60,736 bases of DNA from Virgibacillus_R byunsanensis (GCF_042675965.1 NZ_JBHTKJ010000053.1:1-60736), one strand, 5' to 3'; shown: positions 33,959 to 43,331, counted from the first letter of the stretch. Notes: generated from the sequence alone by a model not told the origin. Numbers and translations are program-made.

Positions 33959-35014
33959 CTAGCGTACATTCTTATCCATGTGTACAAAAGGAAGATCAGT
34001 ATCAACTTCACCTAAAATACGTTTTGTTGATATATTTCTACCTTGAAGCCATTTACCAAAGTCGAATATTAATGGTTTCCGGTCACCACCTAAAGCAAAC
34101 CAGGCTTTTTGCTCTTTTGAAAAATAAGCTGCGGTATGAATCGTACCTGACCAATTTTTATATTGACTTGAAAAGACCCCTTTATCTGTATCATTTAGCA
34201 TACGGAAAGCTTTATACGCATCTGTTGCTTGGTACTGTTGTGTCAAAATCGCATCCATCCGTTTATAAGAATCATCTAAATGATATCGATTTTCATGTTT
34301 AAGTAATTCAAAATGATTAGTGCAGACATTGGATTTGCGCACCTCCACTCCACGAGGTGTAGCCTCCACGACAAACGTTTCACCACTTTTATCAAGTACC
34401 ATATAACTAAAAGAGTGTCGATGTGGTATTTCTTTTAGCATATTTACTGCTTCCCTTACATCTGCACAGCTTTCTAAGATTATTCTGCCAATCATATTAC
34501 ATATAAACCCATCGCCAGGCTTTTTCCGATGCATAAAATTATAGCCTATAACTAATCCTTTCTCATTCATTCCATCCATTCTTCCAGTAATACGTTGCGA
34601 TGGCCCGATTATCGCATAGCCCTGGTCTGTTGGCTGATAAATGGTATAACGCCCTTCATACGTTTTAGGATGGTAATCATAATTACGAATCATGTAATTG
34701 TTATCTGTGAAAATCGAACACCCACTCCGTACATACTCTAAGCGATACCCTCCAAACTCCTGTAACACATCTTTCATAGACCATTCCAGCGCATCCTGCA
34801 AACCAAGTAACTCATCCCATATCCCTGGAGCGAATGGTTTAAGAGCCTGTTTAACCTCTTCTTCTTTAATCTCAAAACGCGGCTTTCTAATTTTCCACTG
34901 CTTTTTTCTATTTTGTATCGTTAAAGAATTACGTAATAATTGCCCTTGATGAAAGCCAAAGTCATAATGAGAGCCTCTAAACTGAATAATGTCACTATAT
35001 ATTTTTTTCACCAT
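33959..35014 (-). CDS. C45-family autoproteolytic acyltransferase/hydrolase
   Basis: This 351-residue Ntn-hydrolase is of the acyl-CoA:6-aminopenicillanate acyltransferase (AAT) family. The likely self-cleavage site is Gly98-Cys99 in YVRSGCSIFTDN, making Cys99 the nucleophile. Family segments MIRNYDYHP, GRMDGMNEKGLVIGYNF and SYMVLDKSGETFVVEATP follow. Bacterial members act on linear amides or acyl-amino acids; the substrate is unknown. I use ATG 35014, with gaggt 5 nt upstream, over the ATG four codons earlier. Confidence 0.85.
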   Translation of the reverse strand: MVKKIYSDIIQFRGSHYDFGFHQGQLLRNSLTIQNRKKQWKIRKPRFEIKEEEVKQALKPFAPGIWDELLGLQDALEWSMKDVLQEFGGYRLEYVRSGCSIFTDNNYMIRNYDYHPKTYEGRYTIYQPTDQGYAIIGPSQRITGRMDGMNEKGLVIGYNFMHRKKPGDGFICNMIGRIILESCADVREAVNMLKEIPHRHSFSYMVLDKSGETFVVEATPRGVEVRKSNVCTNHFELLKHENRYHLDDSYKRMDAILTQQYQATDAYKAFRMLNDTDKGVFSSQYKNWSGTIHTAAYFSKEQKAWFALGGDRKPLIFDFGKWLQGRNISTKRILGEVDTDLPFVHMDKNVR

Positions 35015-35120
35015 TAAATACCTCATTTTTATAATTCTAAACCTAATCTTAATAGATTCACGCTGTTATTTAAACTAAATTGATTAGAAATATAGGATTC
35101 TGAGCAGGTACTTTGTGCGC

Positions 35121-35688
35121 TTGATCGAATTTGGGGTGAGCTTGATCAAAAATAGACTCTCTTGATCGTTTTTTTGCTCTGTCGATCGATTTTTTTATCT
35201 CCCGATCGATTTCCCATGCTCTTGATCGAATTTCCTCTCTCTCGATCGATTTCTGGGGTTGCTTGATCGAATTTGGGGTGGGCTTGATCGAAAATAGACT
35301 CTCTTGATCGTTTTTTTGCTCTGTCGATCGTTTTTTTTATCTCCCGATCGATTTCCCATGCTCTTGATCGAATTTCCTCCCTCTCGATCGATTTCTGGGG
35401 TTGCTTGATCGAATTTGGGGTGGGCTTGATCGAAAATAGACTCTCTTGATCGTTTTTTTGCTCTGTCGATCGATTTTTTTATCTCCCGATCGATTTCCCA
35501 TACTCTTGATCGAATTTCCTCCCTCTCGATCGATTTCTGGGGTTGCTTGATCGAATTTGGGGTGGGCTTGATCGAAAATAGACTCTCTTGATCGTTTTTT
35601 TGCTCTGTCGATCGATTTTTTTATCTCCCGATCGATTTCCCATGCTCTTGATCGAATTTCCTCCCTCTCGATCGATTTCAGGAGCTAC
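35121..35688 (+). repeat. GATCGA array 2: four 142-bp periods of seven units
   Basis: The block ttgatcgaatttggggtg starts at 35121, 35263, 35405 and 35547, exactly 142 bp apart. Each period has seven units with a (T/C)(T/C)GATCG core at steps of 21, 20, 20, 20, 20, 20 and 21 bp. Only a few bases differ between periods, so the array grew recently by unequal exchange. Core, spacing and strand are the same as in array 1 at 10453, while the between-core blocks differ. No coding frame. Confidence 0.95.
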
Positions 35689-35717
35689 TTAACAAATTCC
35701 TGACAATCTACACATTA

Positions 35718-35803
35718 AAAAATTGGCATTCGCCAAGCCTTTATGGCGAATGGCCTAGTTGCACTTATACAGATAAGGAAGTTTTATACTTTCATATCTG
35801 GAA
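35718..35803 (+). repeat. Short copy of the ttgcactta repeat after array 2
   Basis: It contains a palindrome (ggcattcgcca / tggcgaatggcc) followed by tagttgcacttatacagata and the gttttatactttcatatct end. It is related to copies at 6632, 13477, 32587 and 55568. Confidence 0.7.
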
Positions 35804-35845
35804 AAAAAAGGAAGGTTTCCTGCTTTTTGCAGATAACCAAACTCT

Positions 35846-36811
35846 TTATTTTATCCATCTCCTATGTTTGGGTTCATATTTTAATCCTGAAGACTTTAAT
35901 AATCTTGTCGCTAAACTATGTGATTGTATACCCAGAAATCGCATACATTCTTCATTTGTTATCCATGGCTGGAATAATAGAAAATACTCTTTTAACGTTC
36001 GAATGTGTGCATTTTTTGATTGCATATTACATTTAGTACATTTCCAACATGAATGATGACGTTCCATCCCTAAAACACCACATTTGGGACAAATCACTCC
36101 CACCTTAATTTCAGCTTTCTTCACATTATTTTTTCGTAAAATATCCATCTCAAATTCCCGACAATCTCGCAGCAATGCTCTTCCTATTTTTTGGCCTTTA
36201 ATTCTCGCTTGTCCTTCTTTTTCAATACGTTCATCCATTTGTTCTATTTTCTTGGGAATATGTTCTCCATGAGCTACGATGTTAGCGATATATTGTTCGT
36301 TTCCAATCACTTTAATGATCGTACTTGGTTCGCTAATCGCCACAAAAAAGTATACAGGGATATCATATAGGTTTTGGTCGTGTAACCATTTACTTAGATG
36401 CAGTTGAATGGTTTCTGCTTGAGTAATGGGGTGGCGAAACCCGGTTTCAGTATGGCCGTCATCACGAGTGAATTGATTGAGGATTGTATTGAAGGTGATC
36501 GTTCCGTTGAAGTTTTTGATTTCAATAATAAAAAGAGCATGATTTGTGATTAGGATAGTATCGATCTGAACTTTAAATCCGTCAATGATTAAGGAAACAT
36601 CATGAAGTATGGTAAATCTATGTGCAAAATAAGTTTCCATAAAACGGTCTACTTTCTGTTCCCCATAAAAACCTTTGTACCGTCGAGCTAATTCTTCATC
36701 CAAGGCTATTCGCCTCTTTGTGCTAGGGGATACCCGTTGATTGAGCGCATCCATTTTTTCAAGTACAACCGGTTTCGGTCTTTTTCTAATGATCATTTGT
36801 TTCTCCTTCAT
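35846..36811 (-). CDS. NERD-domain protein with C-terminal zinc ribbon
   Basis: This 321-residue protein has a NERD (nuclease-related) domain at about 45-160. The PD-(D/E)xK-like core reads FKVQIDTILITNHALFIIEI, ending in EIKN. The C-terminal third has two Cys pairs (CPKCGVLG and CWKCTKCN), a likely zinc ribbon, and a helical WITNEECMRFLGIQSHSLAT segment like a small DNA-binding helix pair. The biological role of NERD proteins is not known; DNA processing is inferred. It lies beside array 2. Start at 36811 has aaaggag. Confidence 0.82.
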   Translation of the reverse strand: MKEKQMIIRKRPKPVVLEKMDALNQRVSPSTKRRIALDEELARRYKGFYGEQKVDRFMETYFAHRFTILHDVSLIIDGFKVQIDTILITNHALFIIEIKNFNGTITFNTILNQFTRDDGHTETGFRHPITQAETIQLHLSKWLHDQNLYDIPVYFFVAISEPSTIIKVIGNEQYIANIVAHGEHIPKKIEQMDERIEKEGQARIKGQKIGRALLRDCREFEMDILRKNNVKKAEIKVGVICPKCGVLGMERHHSCWKCTKCNMQSKNAHIRTLKEYFLLFQPWITNEECMRFLGIQSHSLATRLLKSSGLKYEPKHRRWIK

Positions 36812-36975
36812 TCGTTTCTCCTTTCGCTAGTGATATAAAATTGATTATATAACAAATGAAAATAAATAGCAGATACATGTCCCACTATAAAATTTGATTT
36901 TTGCACTTGAATTACAAACAAACAAGAATTTCTCCATACCTCTCATCCATTAAAACCCCAACTTCACATAAAAAT

Positions 36976-37013
36976 AAGACCTAAAAGGAGAAATAATCCT
37001 TTTAGGTCTTTTT
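36976..37013. terminator. Terminator of yfmR
   Basis: Stem aagacctaaaagga / tccttttaggtctt with T-rich sequence on both sides. It overlaps the yfmR stop. Confidence 0.8.
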
Positions 37014-38891
37014 GTCGTTTTCCATTTCTTCCACTAGTAAAGATAGCTCTTCCCAACGTTCCATTTTCGCTTCTAGTTCTGCTTCTATTTCCTGTTGTTT
37101 AGCGAAAACCTTCTGTACTTCCTCTGAATCACTTCCAGCTGCTGCAATATCTGCTTGAAGCCCCTCTACCTTTTGTTCTAATTCCATTATCTGATCTTCA
37201 ATTTTGTTCCATTCTCTTTGTTCATTATACGATAATTTTTTCTTTGTTTTTTTCTGTCTGGTGTCTGTTTTAGCAGGCTTTGAAACAGGCTTATTATCCT
37301 TTTGTTGCTTTTGCTCCAAATACTCACTATAATTCCCATAATATCGTTGCGGTTGAGCGTTTCCACTAAACACGAGTAACTGATCAACTACACGATCTAA
37401 AAAGTAACGGTCGTGGGAAACGGTAATAACTACACCCGGGAATTGATCAAGATACTCTTCTAATACACTTAGGGTCTGTGTGTCCAAATCATTTGTTGGC
37501 TCATCTAGAAACAGAACGTTTGGCTCGGTCATTAAAACTTTCAATAAATACAAGCGCCGTTTTTCTCCACCTGAGAGTTTCCCAATGTATGTCCATTGTT
37601 CAGCACGGGAAAATAAAAATCGTTCTAGCATTTGCTCGGCGGTAATAACATCACCATCTTTGGTATGAATTACTTGAGCTACATCTTTAATATAGTCGAT
37701 AATTCGCATGTTTTCGTCAAGTTCTTCGTCACCCTGTGTATAATAGCCAATTTTAACCGTCTCTCCTATTTCGATCTCACCATGGTCTGGTGCAACACGT
37801 GTAGCCATTATGTTTAATAGGGTTGTTTTTCCGGACCCATTCGGCCCAATAATCCCTAGACGCTCACCTGGAACAACCAGATAACTAAAATTCCGTAACA
37901 AGTCTAGGTCCTCATATGATTTTGAAATGTCTTTAAGTTCGATAACCTTTTTTCCTAATCGAGTTGATCCTACTTGAAAATCAACATTCTGCTTTTTGGT
38001 ATCAAATGTTTGCTCTTTCATTTCGGCAACCCGATCGATTCTTGCTTTTTGCTTTGTTGAGCGAGCCTTTGGTCCCTGTTTTAGCCAGGCAATCTCACGG
38101 CGAAGGGTGTTTTCATGCTTTTGTTGAGCGCTTAATTCCAGCTCCTCACGTTCTGCTTTTTTCTCTAGGAATAACTCATAATTTCCTTCATACGTATACA
38201 GATTTCCTTTTTCTAATTCAAAGATCCGATTTGTCACTCGATTAAGGAAATACCTGTCATGAGTTACCAGTAACATTGACCCTCTATACGATTCGAGATA
38301 CTTTTCAAGCCACTCAACAGTTTCATTATCTAGATGGTTGGTGGGCTCATCCAAAATTAATAGATCTGCTGGTTGAATCAAAGCCTTAGCTATAGCGACG
38401 CGCTTTTTTTGGCCACCAGAGAGTTCTGTAACATTTTTATTAAAATCCACAATCCCCAACTTAGTAAGAACCGTTTTAGCCGTTGTATTTGCTTCCCATG
38501 CTTCATGGTGATCCATTTTTTGCTGCATTTTTAAGACATGGTTTTGTGCAAATTCATTAGTAGAATCACGTTGAAGACTCTGAAGTGCTTGTTCATACTC
38601 CCGCATCACCTTCATAATCGTTGAATCCCCAAAATAAATTTGTTCCATAACCGTTAAGGTCGGATCAAGAACTGGATCTTGAGCTAAATATTCAATATGA
38701 TAATCTTTAGGATGTTTGACTGTTCCCTTTTCTGGTGCATCCATGCCAGCGATTGTCTTTAAAAAGCTGGATTTACCTGTACCATTTACACCGATTAAAC
38801 CAATCCGTTCGTTATCCGATATAGTACACGATATTTCATTAAATAAGATTTTTTCACCAAATGATTGGTAAAGGTTTTCAATAGTTAGCAT
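37002..38891 (-). CDS. yfmR: ABC-F ribosome-associated ATPase (YfmR/Uup type)
   Basis: This 629-residue protein has two ATPase domains and no membrane segments. Walker A motifs are GVNGTGKSS (about 35) and GPNGSGKTT (about 350). Signatures are LSGGQKKRVAIAKAL and LSGGEKRRLYLLKVL, with LLILDEPTNHLD and VLFLDEPTNDLD. The inter-domain linker that reaches the ribosomal P site is present, and the last 75 residues form the coiled-coil seen in Uup. Length equals B. subtilis YfmR, which helps ribosomes stalled at proline-rich sequences alongside EF-P. An antibiotic-resistance ABC-F is less likely given the C-terminal coiled coil. Confidence 0.88.
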   Translation of the reverse strand: MLTIENLYQSFGEKILFNEISCTISDNERIGLIGVNGTGKSSFLKTIAGMDAPEKGTVKHPKDYHIEYLAQDPVLDPTLTVMEQIYFGDSTIMKVMREYEQALQSLQRDSTNEFAQNHVLKMQQKMDHHEAWEANTTAKTVLTKLGIVDFNKNVTELSGGQKKRVAIAKALIQPADLLILDEPTNHLDNETVEWLEKYLESYRGSMLLVTHDRYFLNRVTNRIFELEKGNLYTYEGNYELFLEKKAEREELELSAQQKHENTLRREIAWLKQGPKARSTKQKARIDRVAEMKEQTFDTKKQNVDFQVGSTRLGKKVIELKDISKSYEDLDLLRNFSYLVVPGERLGIIGPNGSGKTTLLNIMATRVAPDHGEIEIGETVKIGYYTQGDEELDENMRIIDYIKDVAQVIHTKDGDVITAEQMLERFLFSRAEQWTYIGKLSGGEKRRLYLLKVLMTEPNVLFLDEPTNDLDTQTLSVLEEYLDQFPGVVITVSHDRYFLDRVVDQLLVFSGNAQPQRYYGNYSEYLEQKQQKDNKPVSKPAKTDTRQKKTKKKLSYNEQREWNKIEDQIMELEQKVEGLQADIAAAGSDSEEVQKVFAKQQEIEAELEAKMERWEELSLLVEEMENDKKT

Positions 38892-38924
38892 CTGTAAATC
38901 CTTTCTAAAACCATAATATGTATA

Positions 38925-39122
38925 CTACTTCCTTTTTTCCATTCGATTCCTTACCAGTTGCTTCAATAATATTACTATTAGAAATAAAAGCCATGATGTC
39001 GCTAGATAAAAGATAAGTTTACTCAAATCATTCATTTCGGAAAAAACGAAAGCCATACCGATCCAAATAGCCGATACTACAATAATTTGATATATGATTA
39101 ATTTTATTATAATCTCCTCCAA
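38925..39122 (-). CDS. Small two-helix membrane protein, 65 residues
   Basis: Two hydrophobic segments (IIIKLIIYQIIVVSAIWIGM and LIFYLATSWLLFLIVILL) are joined by a short polar loop, with a basic tail (VRNRMEKRK). A gaggag-type site precedes the start. It lies 33 nt upstream of yfmR and may share its transcript. No family recognised. Confidence 0.6.
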   Translation of the reverse strand: MEEIIIKLIIYQIIVVSAIWIGMAFVFSEMNDLSKLIFYLATSWLLFLIVILLKQLVRNRMEKRK

Positions 39123-39181
39123 TAAACTGAAGTAATATATGATTTTAGTTTATCTTACCATACATTAGTTTGTCATATAAA

Positions 39182-39232
39182 AAAACCAAGAACAACAGCC
39201 GGCTGGATCTGTCTTCCTTGGTTTTGTTTTTT
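39182..39232 (-). terminator. Terminator of the riboflavin operon
   Basis: Stem aaaccaag / cttggttt enclosing a cagccggctg palindrome, with T-rich sequence after it on the minus strand. It directly follows ribH. Confidence 0.78.
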
Positions 39233-39697
39233 TTAAAATTGATTAACTATGTTAGCCATTTCAATTGCAGCAACTGCGGATTCTGCACCTTTGTTTCCGG
39301 CTTTCGTACCAGCGCGTTCAATAGCTTGTTCAATTGTCTCTGTAGTTAAAACACCAAAGATTACTGGTTTACCAGATTGAAGGGACGCATTAGAAACGCC
39401 TTTGGCAGCTTCACTACAAACATAATCAAAATGTGGAGTAGAACCACGAATGACCGTTCCTAATGTAATGACAGCATCATATTCTTGTTTCATCGCTAGT
39501 TTTTGAGCAATCAATGGAATTTCAAATGCTCCCGGAACCCATGCGATATCTATACTTTCTTCATCAACACCATGCCTTTTTAAGGTATCAACAGCGCCTC
39601 CAAGTAGCTTACTTGTAATAAATTCGTTGAATCTCCCCACTACAATACCTATTTTTAAATCACTGCCTACAAGATTTCCTTCGAACGTTTTTCCCAT
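39233..39697 (-). CDS. ribH: Lumazine synthase (riboflavin synthase beta chain)
   Basis: This 154-residue enzyme joins 5-amino-6-ribitylaminouracil and dihydroxybutanone phosphate to form lumazine, as an icosahedral shell. Motifs include GIVVGRFNEFITSKLL, WVPGAFEIPL, VIRGSTPHFDYVC and the C-terminal GTKAGNKGAESAVAAIEM. ATG 39697 gives the usual 154 residues and has gaggag at 9 nt; the ATG three codons upstream abuts the site. Last gene of ribD-ribE-ribBA-ribH. Confidence 0.95.
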   Translation of the reverse strand: MGKTFEGNLVGSDLKIGIVVGRFNEFITSKLLGGAVDTLKRHGVDEESIDIAWVPGAFEIPLIAQKLAMKQEYDAVITLGTVIRGSTPHFDYVCSEAAKGVSNASLQSGKPVIFGVLTTETIEQAIERAGTKAGNKGAESAVAAIEMANIVNQF

Positions 39698-39714
39698 TTG
39701 CCTCATCTCCTCTA

Positions 39715-40917
39715 TTAATTATGAAAGTTTAGTAAGTGTCCCATTTTGTCATATTTCGTATGCATATATCGTTCGTTTTCTTTTCGCCCATCGGTTTGAA
39801 TAGGAATGCGAGATTCTATAGCAATACCATATGATTCTAGTGCCTTCATTTTTTCAGGGTTATTTGTCAGAATGTCTATCTTATTTACTCCTAGATTTAT
39901 TAATATCTGTGCACTTAGGTCGTATTCGCGTAAATCCGGAGCAAATCCAAGTTGTTCATTTGCTTCTACGGTATCAAACCCTGCATCTTGAAGCTGATAG
40001 GCTCGTAACTTATTAATCAGTCCGATTCCACGTCCTTCTTGACGCATGTAAATTAATATCCCTTGTTCTGCTTCTTCAATCTTAGCTAGTGCTTCATGTA
40101 GTTGTGGACCACAATCGCACCGATATGAACCAAATACATCTCCTGTTAGACATTCCGAATGAACGCGTACTAAAACCGGTTTACTAGGATCAAGTTCCCC
40201 TTTTACTAATGCAATATGCTCTTTGTCATCTAGTGTATTGGAATAACCCATAACTCGGAATGTGCCGAATTCAGTAGGTAACACTGTTTCCACCTCACGC
40301 GTAACGTGAACTTCATGTTTCTTACGATAACGAATCAATTCCTCAATGGTAATGAGCTTTAGATCAAACTCCTCAGCCATTTCCTTTAGATCTGGTACAC
40401 GAGCCATCGTACCGTCCTTTTTTATAATTTCACATATAACTCCAGATGGGAATGCATCACTTGCTATTGCTAGATCAACTGACGCTTCAGTGTGCCCAGG
40501 GCGTGTAAGAACTCCTCCACTTTTTGCAACTAAAGGAAATACATGGCCTGGCTGTTTAAAATCAAACCGGTTTGCTTCAGGATCTAACATGGCCTTAATG
40601 GTAGTAGATCGTTCTTCAGCACTAATTCCTGTTGTCGTGCTTTTATGATCAATACTGACTGTAAAGGCAGTTCCGAGTGGATCCGTACTTTGACTGGTCA
40701 TCATCGGAAGTCCGATTTTTTCGGCTAAGTCTTTTTGAACAGTTGTACATACTAATCCTTTTCCGTGAGTAATCATAAAATTAATAACGTCTGGTGTTGT
40801 CAATTCGGACAACGCGACAAAGTCACCCTCATTTTCTCTATTTTCATCGTCCACAACAATAATTGGCTTTCCTGCTTTCAAATCAATAATAGCTTCTTCA
40901 ATTGTATGAAACATCAT
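39715..40917 (-). CDS. ribBA: Bifunctional DHBP synthase / GTP cyclohydrolase II
   Basis: This 400-residue fusion supplies both riboflavin precursors. The N-terminal RibB half (about 1-200) has DDENRENEGDFV and the THGKGLVC and TTTGISA segments. The C-terminal RibA half has VRVHSECLTGDVFGSYRCDCG with the three zinc cysteines, RQEGRGIGL, and DIL(T)NNPEK. The 3' end lies 17 nt before ribH. Confidence 0.96.
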   Translation of the reverse strand: MMFHTIEEAIIDLKAGKPIIVVDDENRENEGDFVALSELTTPDVINFMITHGKGLVCTTVQKDLAEKIGLPMMTSQSTDPLGTAFTVSIDHKSTTTGISAEERSTTIKAMLDPEANRFDFKQPGHVFPLVAKSGGVLTRPGHTEASVDLAIASDAFPSGVICEIIKKDGTMARVPDLKEMAEEFDLKLITIEELIRYRKKHEVHVTREVETVLPTEFGTFRVMGYSNTLDDKEHIALVKGELDPSKPVLVRVHSECLTGDVFGSYRCDCGPQLHEALAKIEEAEQGILIYMRQEGRGIGLINKLRAYQLQDAGFDTVEANEQLGFAPDLREYDLSAQILINLGVNKIDILTNNPEKMKALESYGIAIESRIPIQTDGRKENERYMHTKYDKMGHLLNFHN

Positions 40918-40928
40918 TTACACTTCCT

Positions 40929-41579
40929 TCACATGAATCCATTACTTTTTAAAAATTCCTGATTCATTTCATTTGGTTGATTTGTATGTTGCTTGGTAAG
41001 TATATTCCCCACATACTTTGCGAGCATATCACATTCGATATTGACAATGTCTCCTTGATTTTTCCCACCTAAAACTGTTTCTGAAACAGTATGTGGAATG
41101 ATCGAAACGGTAAAGGTATTTTGTTTTACATCGAATACAGTCAAACTAATACCATCAACTGCTACAGACCCTTTTAGCATTAAAAACGGAGCAAGTTCAT
41201 CAGGAATTTTAATATCATAATATATTGCGTTTTCCTGCTTTTGCTTTCGTACTATTTCTCCTGTACCGTCAACATGTCCTGATACAAAGTGGCCCCCAAA
41301 TCTGCCATTTGCTGCCATAGACCGTTCCAGGTTTACGTGTGAACCTGTCTGTAAGGCATTTAATGAGGTTGATTTAACGGTCTCCGGCATCACATCTACT
41401 TGAAAATCATCCGCTGTAAAATGGGTAACAGTAAGACAAATACCGTTTACTGCAATGCTGTCTCCTAGTTGCACATCTTCCAATATCTTCGTGGCTCCAA
41501 TTGTCATTTGGATGGATTGCTCGGAAACTTTATTCATGTTCTTGACTGTACCTTTTTCTTCAATTATTCCGGTAAACAT
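40929..41579 (-). CDS. ribE: Riboflavin synthase alpha chain
   Basis: This 216-residue enzyme dismutates two lumazines to riboflavin. It has two lumazine-binding repeats: MFTGIIEEKG...GICLTV and HFVSGHVDGTG...GISLTV. Start ATG 41579 follows aaggatgag. It overlaps the end of ribD by 20 nt, so translation is probably coupled. Confidence 0.95.
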   Translation of the reverse strand: MFTGIIEEKGTVKNMNKVSEQSIQMTIGATKILEDVQLGDSIAVNGICLTVTHFTADDFQVDVMPETVKSTSLNALQTGSHVNLERSMAANGRFGGHFVSGHVDGTGEIVRKQKQENAIYYDIKIPDELAPFLMLKGSVAVDGISLTVFDVKQNTFTVSIIPHTVSETVLGGKNQGDIVNIECDMLAKYVGNILTKQHTNQPNEMNQEFLKSNGFM

Positions 41580-42678
41580 TTGTCTCATCCTTTCGTGGTA
41601 CAGCGATAAATTTGATATCTTGATCGATCATTTCCATATGTTTTATCTTTAGTGACAGTGATTCAGTTAAGGATTCAAATCCAACACCTGTAAATGAAGT
41701 TGGTGCTGTTTTACCACCTAACAACATAGGTGCTAGATACATGATCATTTGATTAATCTTTTTTTGTTGTAAGAATGCATCGTTAATTTCGGCACCGCCT
41801 TCTACAAACAGTGACATGATTCCCTCACTACCTAGAATTTGTAATACGTTATCTATGTTTATTTTCTCATCATCCAACTGAATGACCGTAACACCATCTT
41901 TAGCCTTAAAGGGTTCTATTTCTTCCTTCGTTACTTGCTTTCCTGTAAATATCCATGTTTTTGCTTCATTATCAGTAACCACATTGGCATCGATCGGTGT
42001 CCTTAGTCTAGTATCTAAAACAATTCGTAATGGGTTTTTACCAACACCATTGGCAAGACGAGTTGTAAGTTTTGGGTTATCCGCTATAACTGTATTCACA
42101 CCAACAAGAATCGCATCATGTGTATGCCGGTAGGAATGAACATCCTGTCGAGCAGCTTTTCCAGTAATCCATTTACTTTCTCCGGTAACGGTTGCAGTTT
42201 TTCCGTCTAAAGTCGTTGCTGATTTTACTGTAACGAATGGTGTCTTGGTTTTAGTATAATGAAAAAATACAGCATTTACGGTTTCACCTTCAGCTTCTAG
42301 CACACCAAGTTCAACTTCTATACCGGCGCTCTTTAACTTTTCGATACCGCGTCCGGCAACCTTCTTATTGGGGTCTGTAACAGCTATAACTGCACGACTA
42401 ATTCCTTTTTCTATAATCAGATCTGCACATGGTGGTGTTCTACCATGGTGACTGCATGGTTCGAGGGTGACATAGATGGTCGCTCCCTTAGCATTGTCCC
42501 CAGCCATTTGAAGTGCATGAACTTCTGCATGAGCTTCTCCTGCTTTTAAATGTGCCCCAAATCCAACCACTTGCCCTTCTTTTACAACGACAGAGCCAAC
42601 GGGGGGATTTGGACTTGTTTGACCTGATACAGTACTTGCAAGTTGCAAAGCAAAACGCATATATTCTTCGTCATTCAA
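41560..42678 (-). CDS. ribD: Bifunctional pyrimidine deaminase/reductase
   Basis: This 372-residue enzyme deaminates and then reduces the pyrimidine intermediate of riboflavin synthesis. The N-terminal deaminase has the zinc motif HAEVHAL with PCSHHGRTPPC. The C-terminal reductase has VTVKSATTLDGKTAT, DAILVGVNTVIADNP and LFVEGGAEINDAFL. It is first in the operon, 380 nt downstream of the FMN riboswitch. The leader between them holds the riboswitch terminator and a dispersed repeat. Confidence 0.95.
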   Translation of the reverse strand: MNDEEYMRFALQLASTVSGQTSPNPPVGSVVVKEGQVVGFGAHLKAGEAHAEVHALQMAGDNAKGATIYVTLEPCSHHGRTPPCADLIIEKGISRAVIAVTDPNKKVAGRGIEKLKSAGIEVELGVLEAEGETVNAVFFHYTKTKTPFVTVKSATTLDGKTATVTGESKWITGKAARQDVHSYRHTHDAILVGVNTVIADNPKLTTRLANGVGKNPLRIVLDTRLRTPIDANVVTDNEAKTWIFTGKQVTKEEIEPFKAKDGVTVIQLDDEKINIDNVLQILGSEGIMSLFVEGGAEINDAFLQQKKINQMIMYLAPMLLGGKTAPTSFTGVGFESLTESLSLKIKHMEMIDQDIKFIAVPRKDETNVYRNN

Positions 42679-42707
42679 ATCAATTTCCTCCCTTTCAAAA
42701 CTAAAGT

Positions 42708-42893
42708 GTAAGCGCCCTTACAGGCTAAGTTCGCCACGTCCTTGAAAAAGAAAAGCAATTTTTCTGCGTGCGATGCTTTTTCAGAGATGCATTCCTTTTC
42801 CCGTAGCGTCACCGGCACTAGTACGTCCTGTACATTGGAGACGTGACTTACACAGTTAATAAATTATTCACAGTCTCCAAATTTATAATTCCC
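42708..42893. repeat. Dispersed repeat inserted in the ribD leader
   Basis: Between the riboswitch terminator and ribD lie blocks found elsewhere. gtgtaagcgcccttac is like the aagcgcc element end. tttttctgcgtgcgatg also occurs at 57291-57309. cttacacagttaataaatta with ttcacag also occurs at 18196 and 51069. No gene. It lengthens the transcribed leader. Confidence 0.65.
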
Positions 42894-42902
42894 TAGACAT
42901 TT

Positions 42903-42930
42903 AAAAAGCCTCTGAATTATCTTCAGAGGC
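42903..42930 (-). terminator. Riboswitch-linked terminator of the riboflavin operon
   Basis: On the minus strand, gcctctgaa pairs with ttcagaggc and is followed by ttttt. Position 127 nt after the FMN aptamer fits the expression platform that stops transcription when FMN is bound. Confidence 0.8.
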
Positions 42931-43056
42931 GTTAGGTTAGAATTTTTATAGGCAAGCAAAGATACTTAATAACACATATTTTTCAAAAAAGATACACTGG
43001 CAGAGTTTTGTCCACTTGCCGTGTTACTTTTCGTAAACATGCTTGCTTTTCCAAAA

Positions 43057-43203
43057 ATTCCTTCTCCCATCCAGACTATCACTGTCGGCTCTGGAGTTTC
43101 ACCAGATCCACCGTTTGGTTAAAAACCGCACGGGTCACGGACTTAGAAGCATCTATACTTCAACACCGCCGATTGGGAATTTCACCCGACCCCGAAGGAA
43201 TAA
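43057..43203 (-). ncRNA. FMN riboswitch (RFN element)
   Basis: On the minus strand the aptamer begins attccttcggggtcgggtg and continues with aaattcccaatcggcggt. Later it has agtccgtgacccg, the ggtggatctggtg segment, aactccagagccgacagt, gatagtctggatggg, and closes with agaaggaat, pairing with the start. These are the conserved RFN blocks in the right order. FMN binding should favour the downstream terminator and lower ribDEBAH expression. Confidence 0.96.
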
Positions 43204-43225
43204 TGCGTATTCAATTTATTTATCC

Positions 43226-43255
43226 ATTATACCATTAGGTTTTTAAAAAATGCAA
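43226..43255 (-). promoter_or_regulatory. Sigma-A promoter of the riboflavin operon
   Basis: On the minus strand TTGCAT (43250-43255) and TATAAT (43226-43231) are separated by 18 nt. Initiation about 7 nt further would start the RNA some 15 nt before the FMN aptamer, as expected. Confidence 0.75.
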
Positions 43256-43331
43256 AATTAGTGCTTTACAACATGTAGGGTACTACTTGTCTATGTTGAA
43301 TGATATCATATAGAGTATAAACAGGAGGTTT

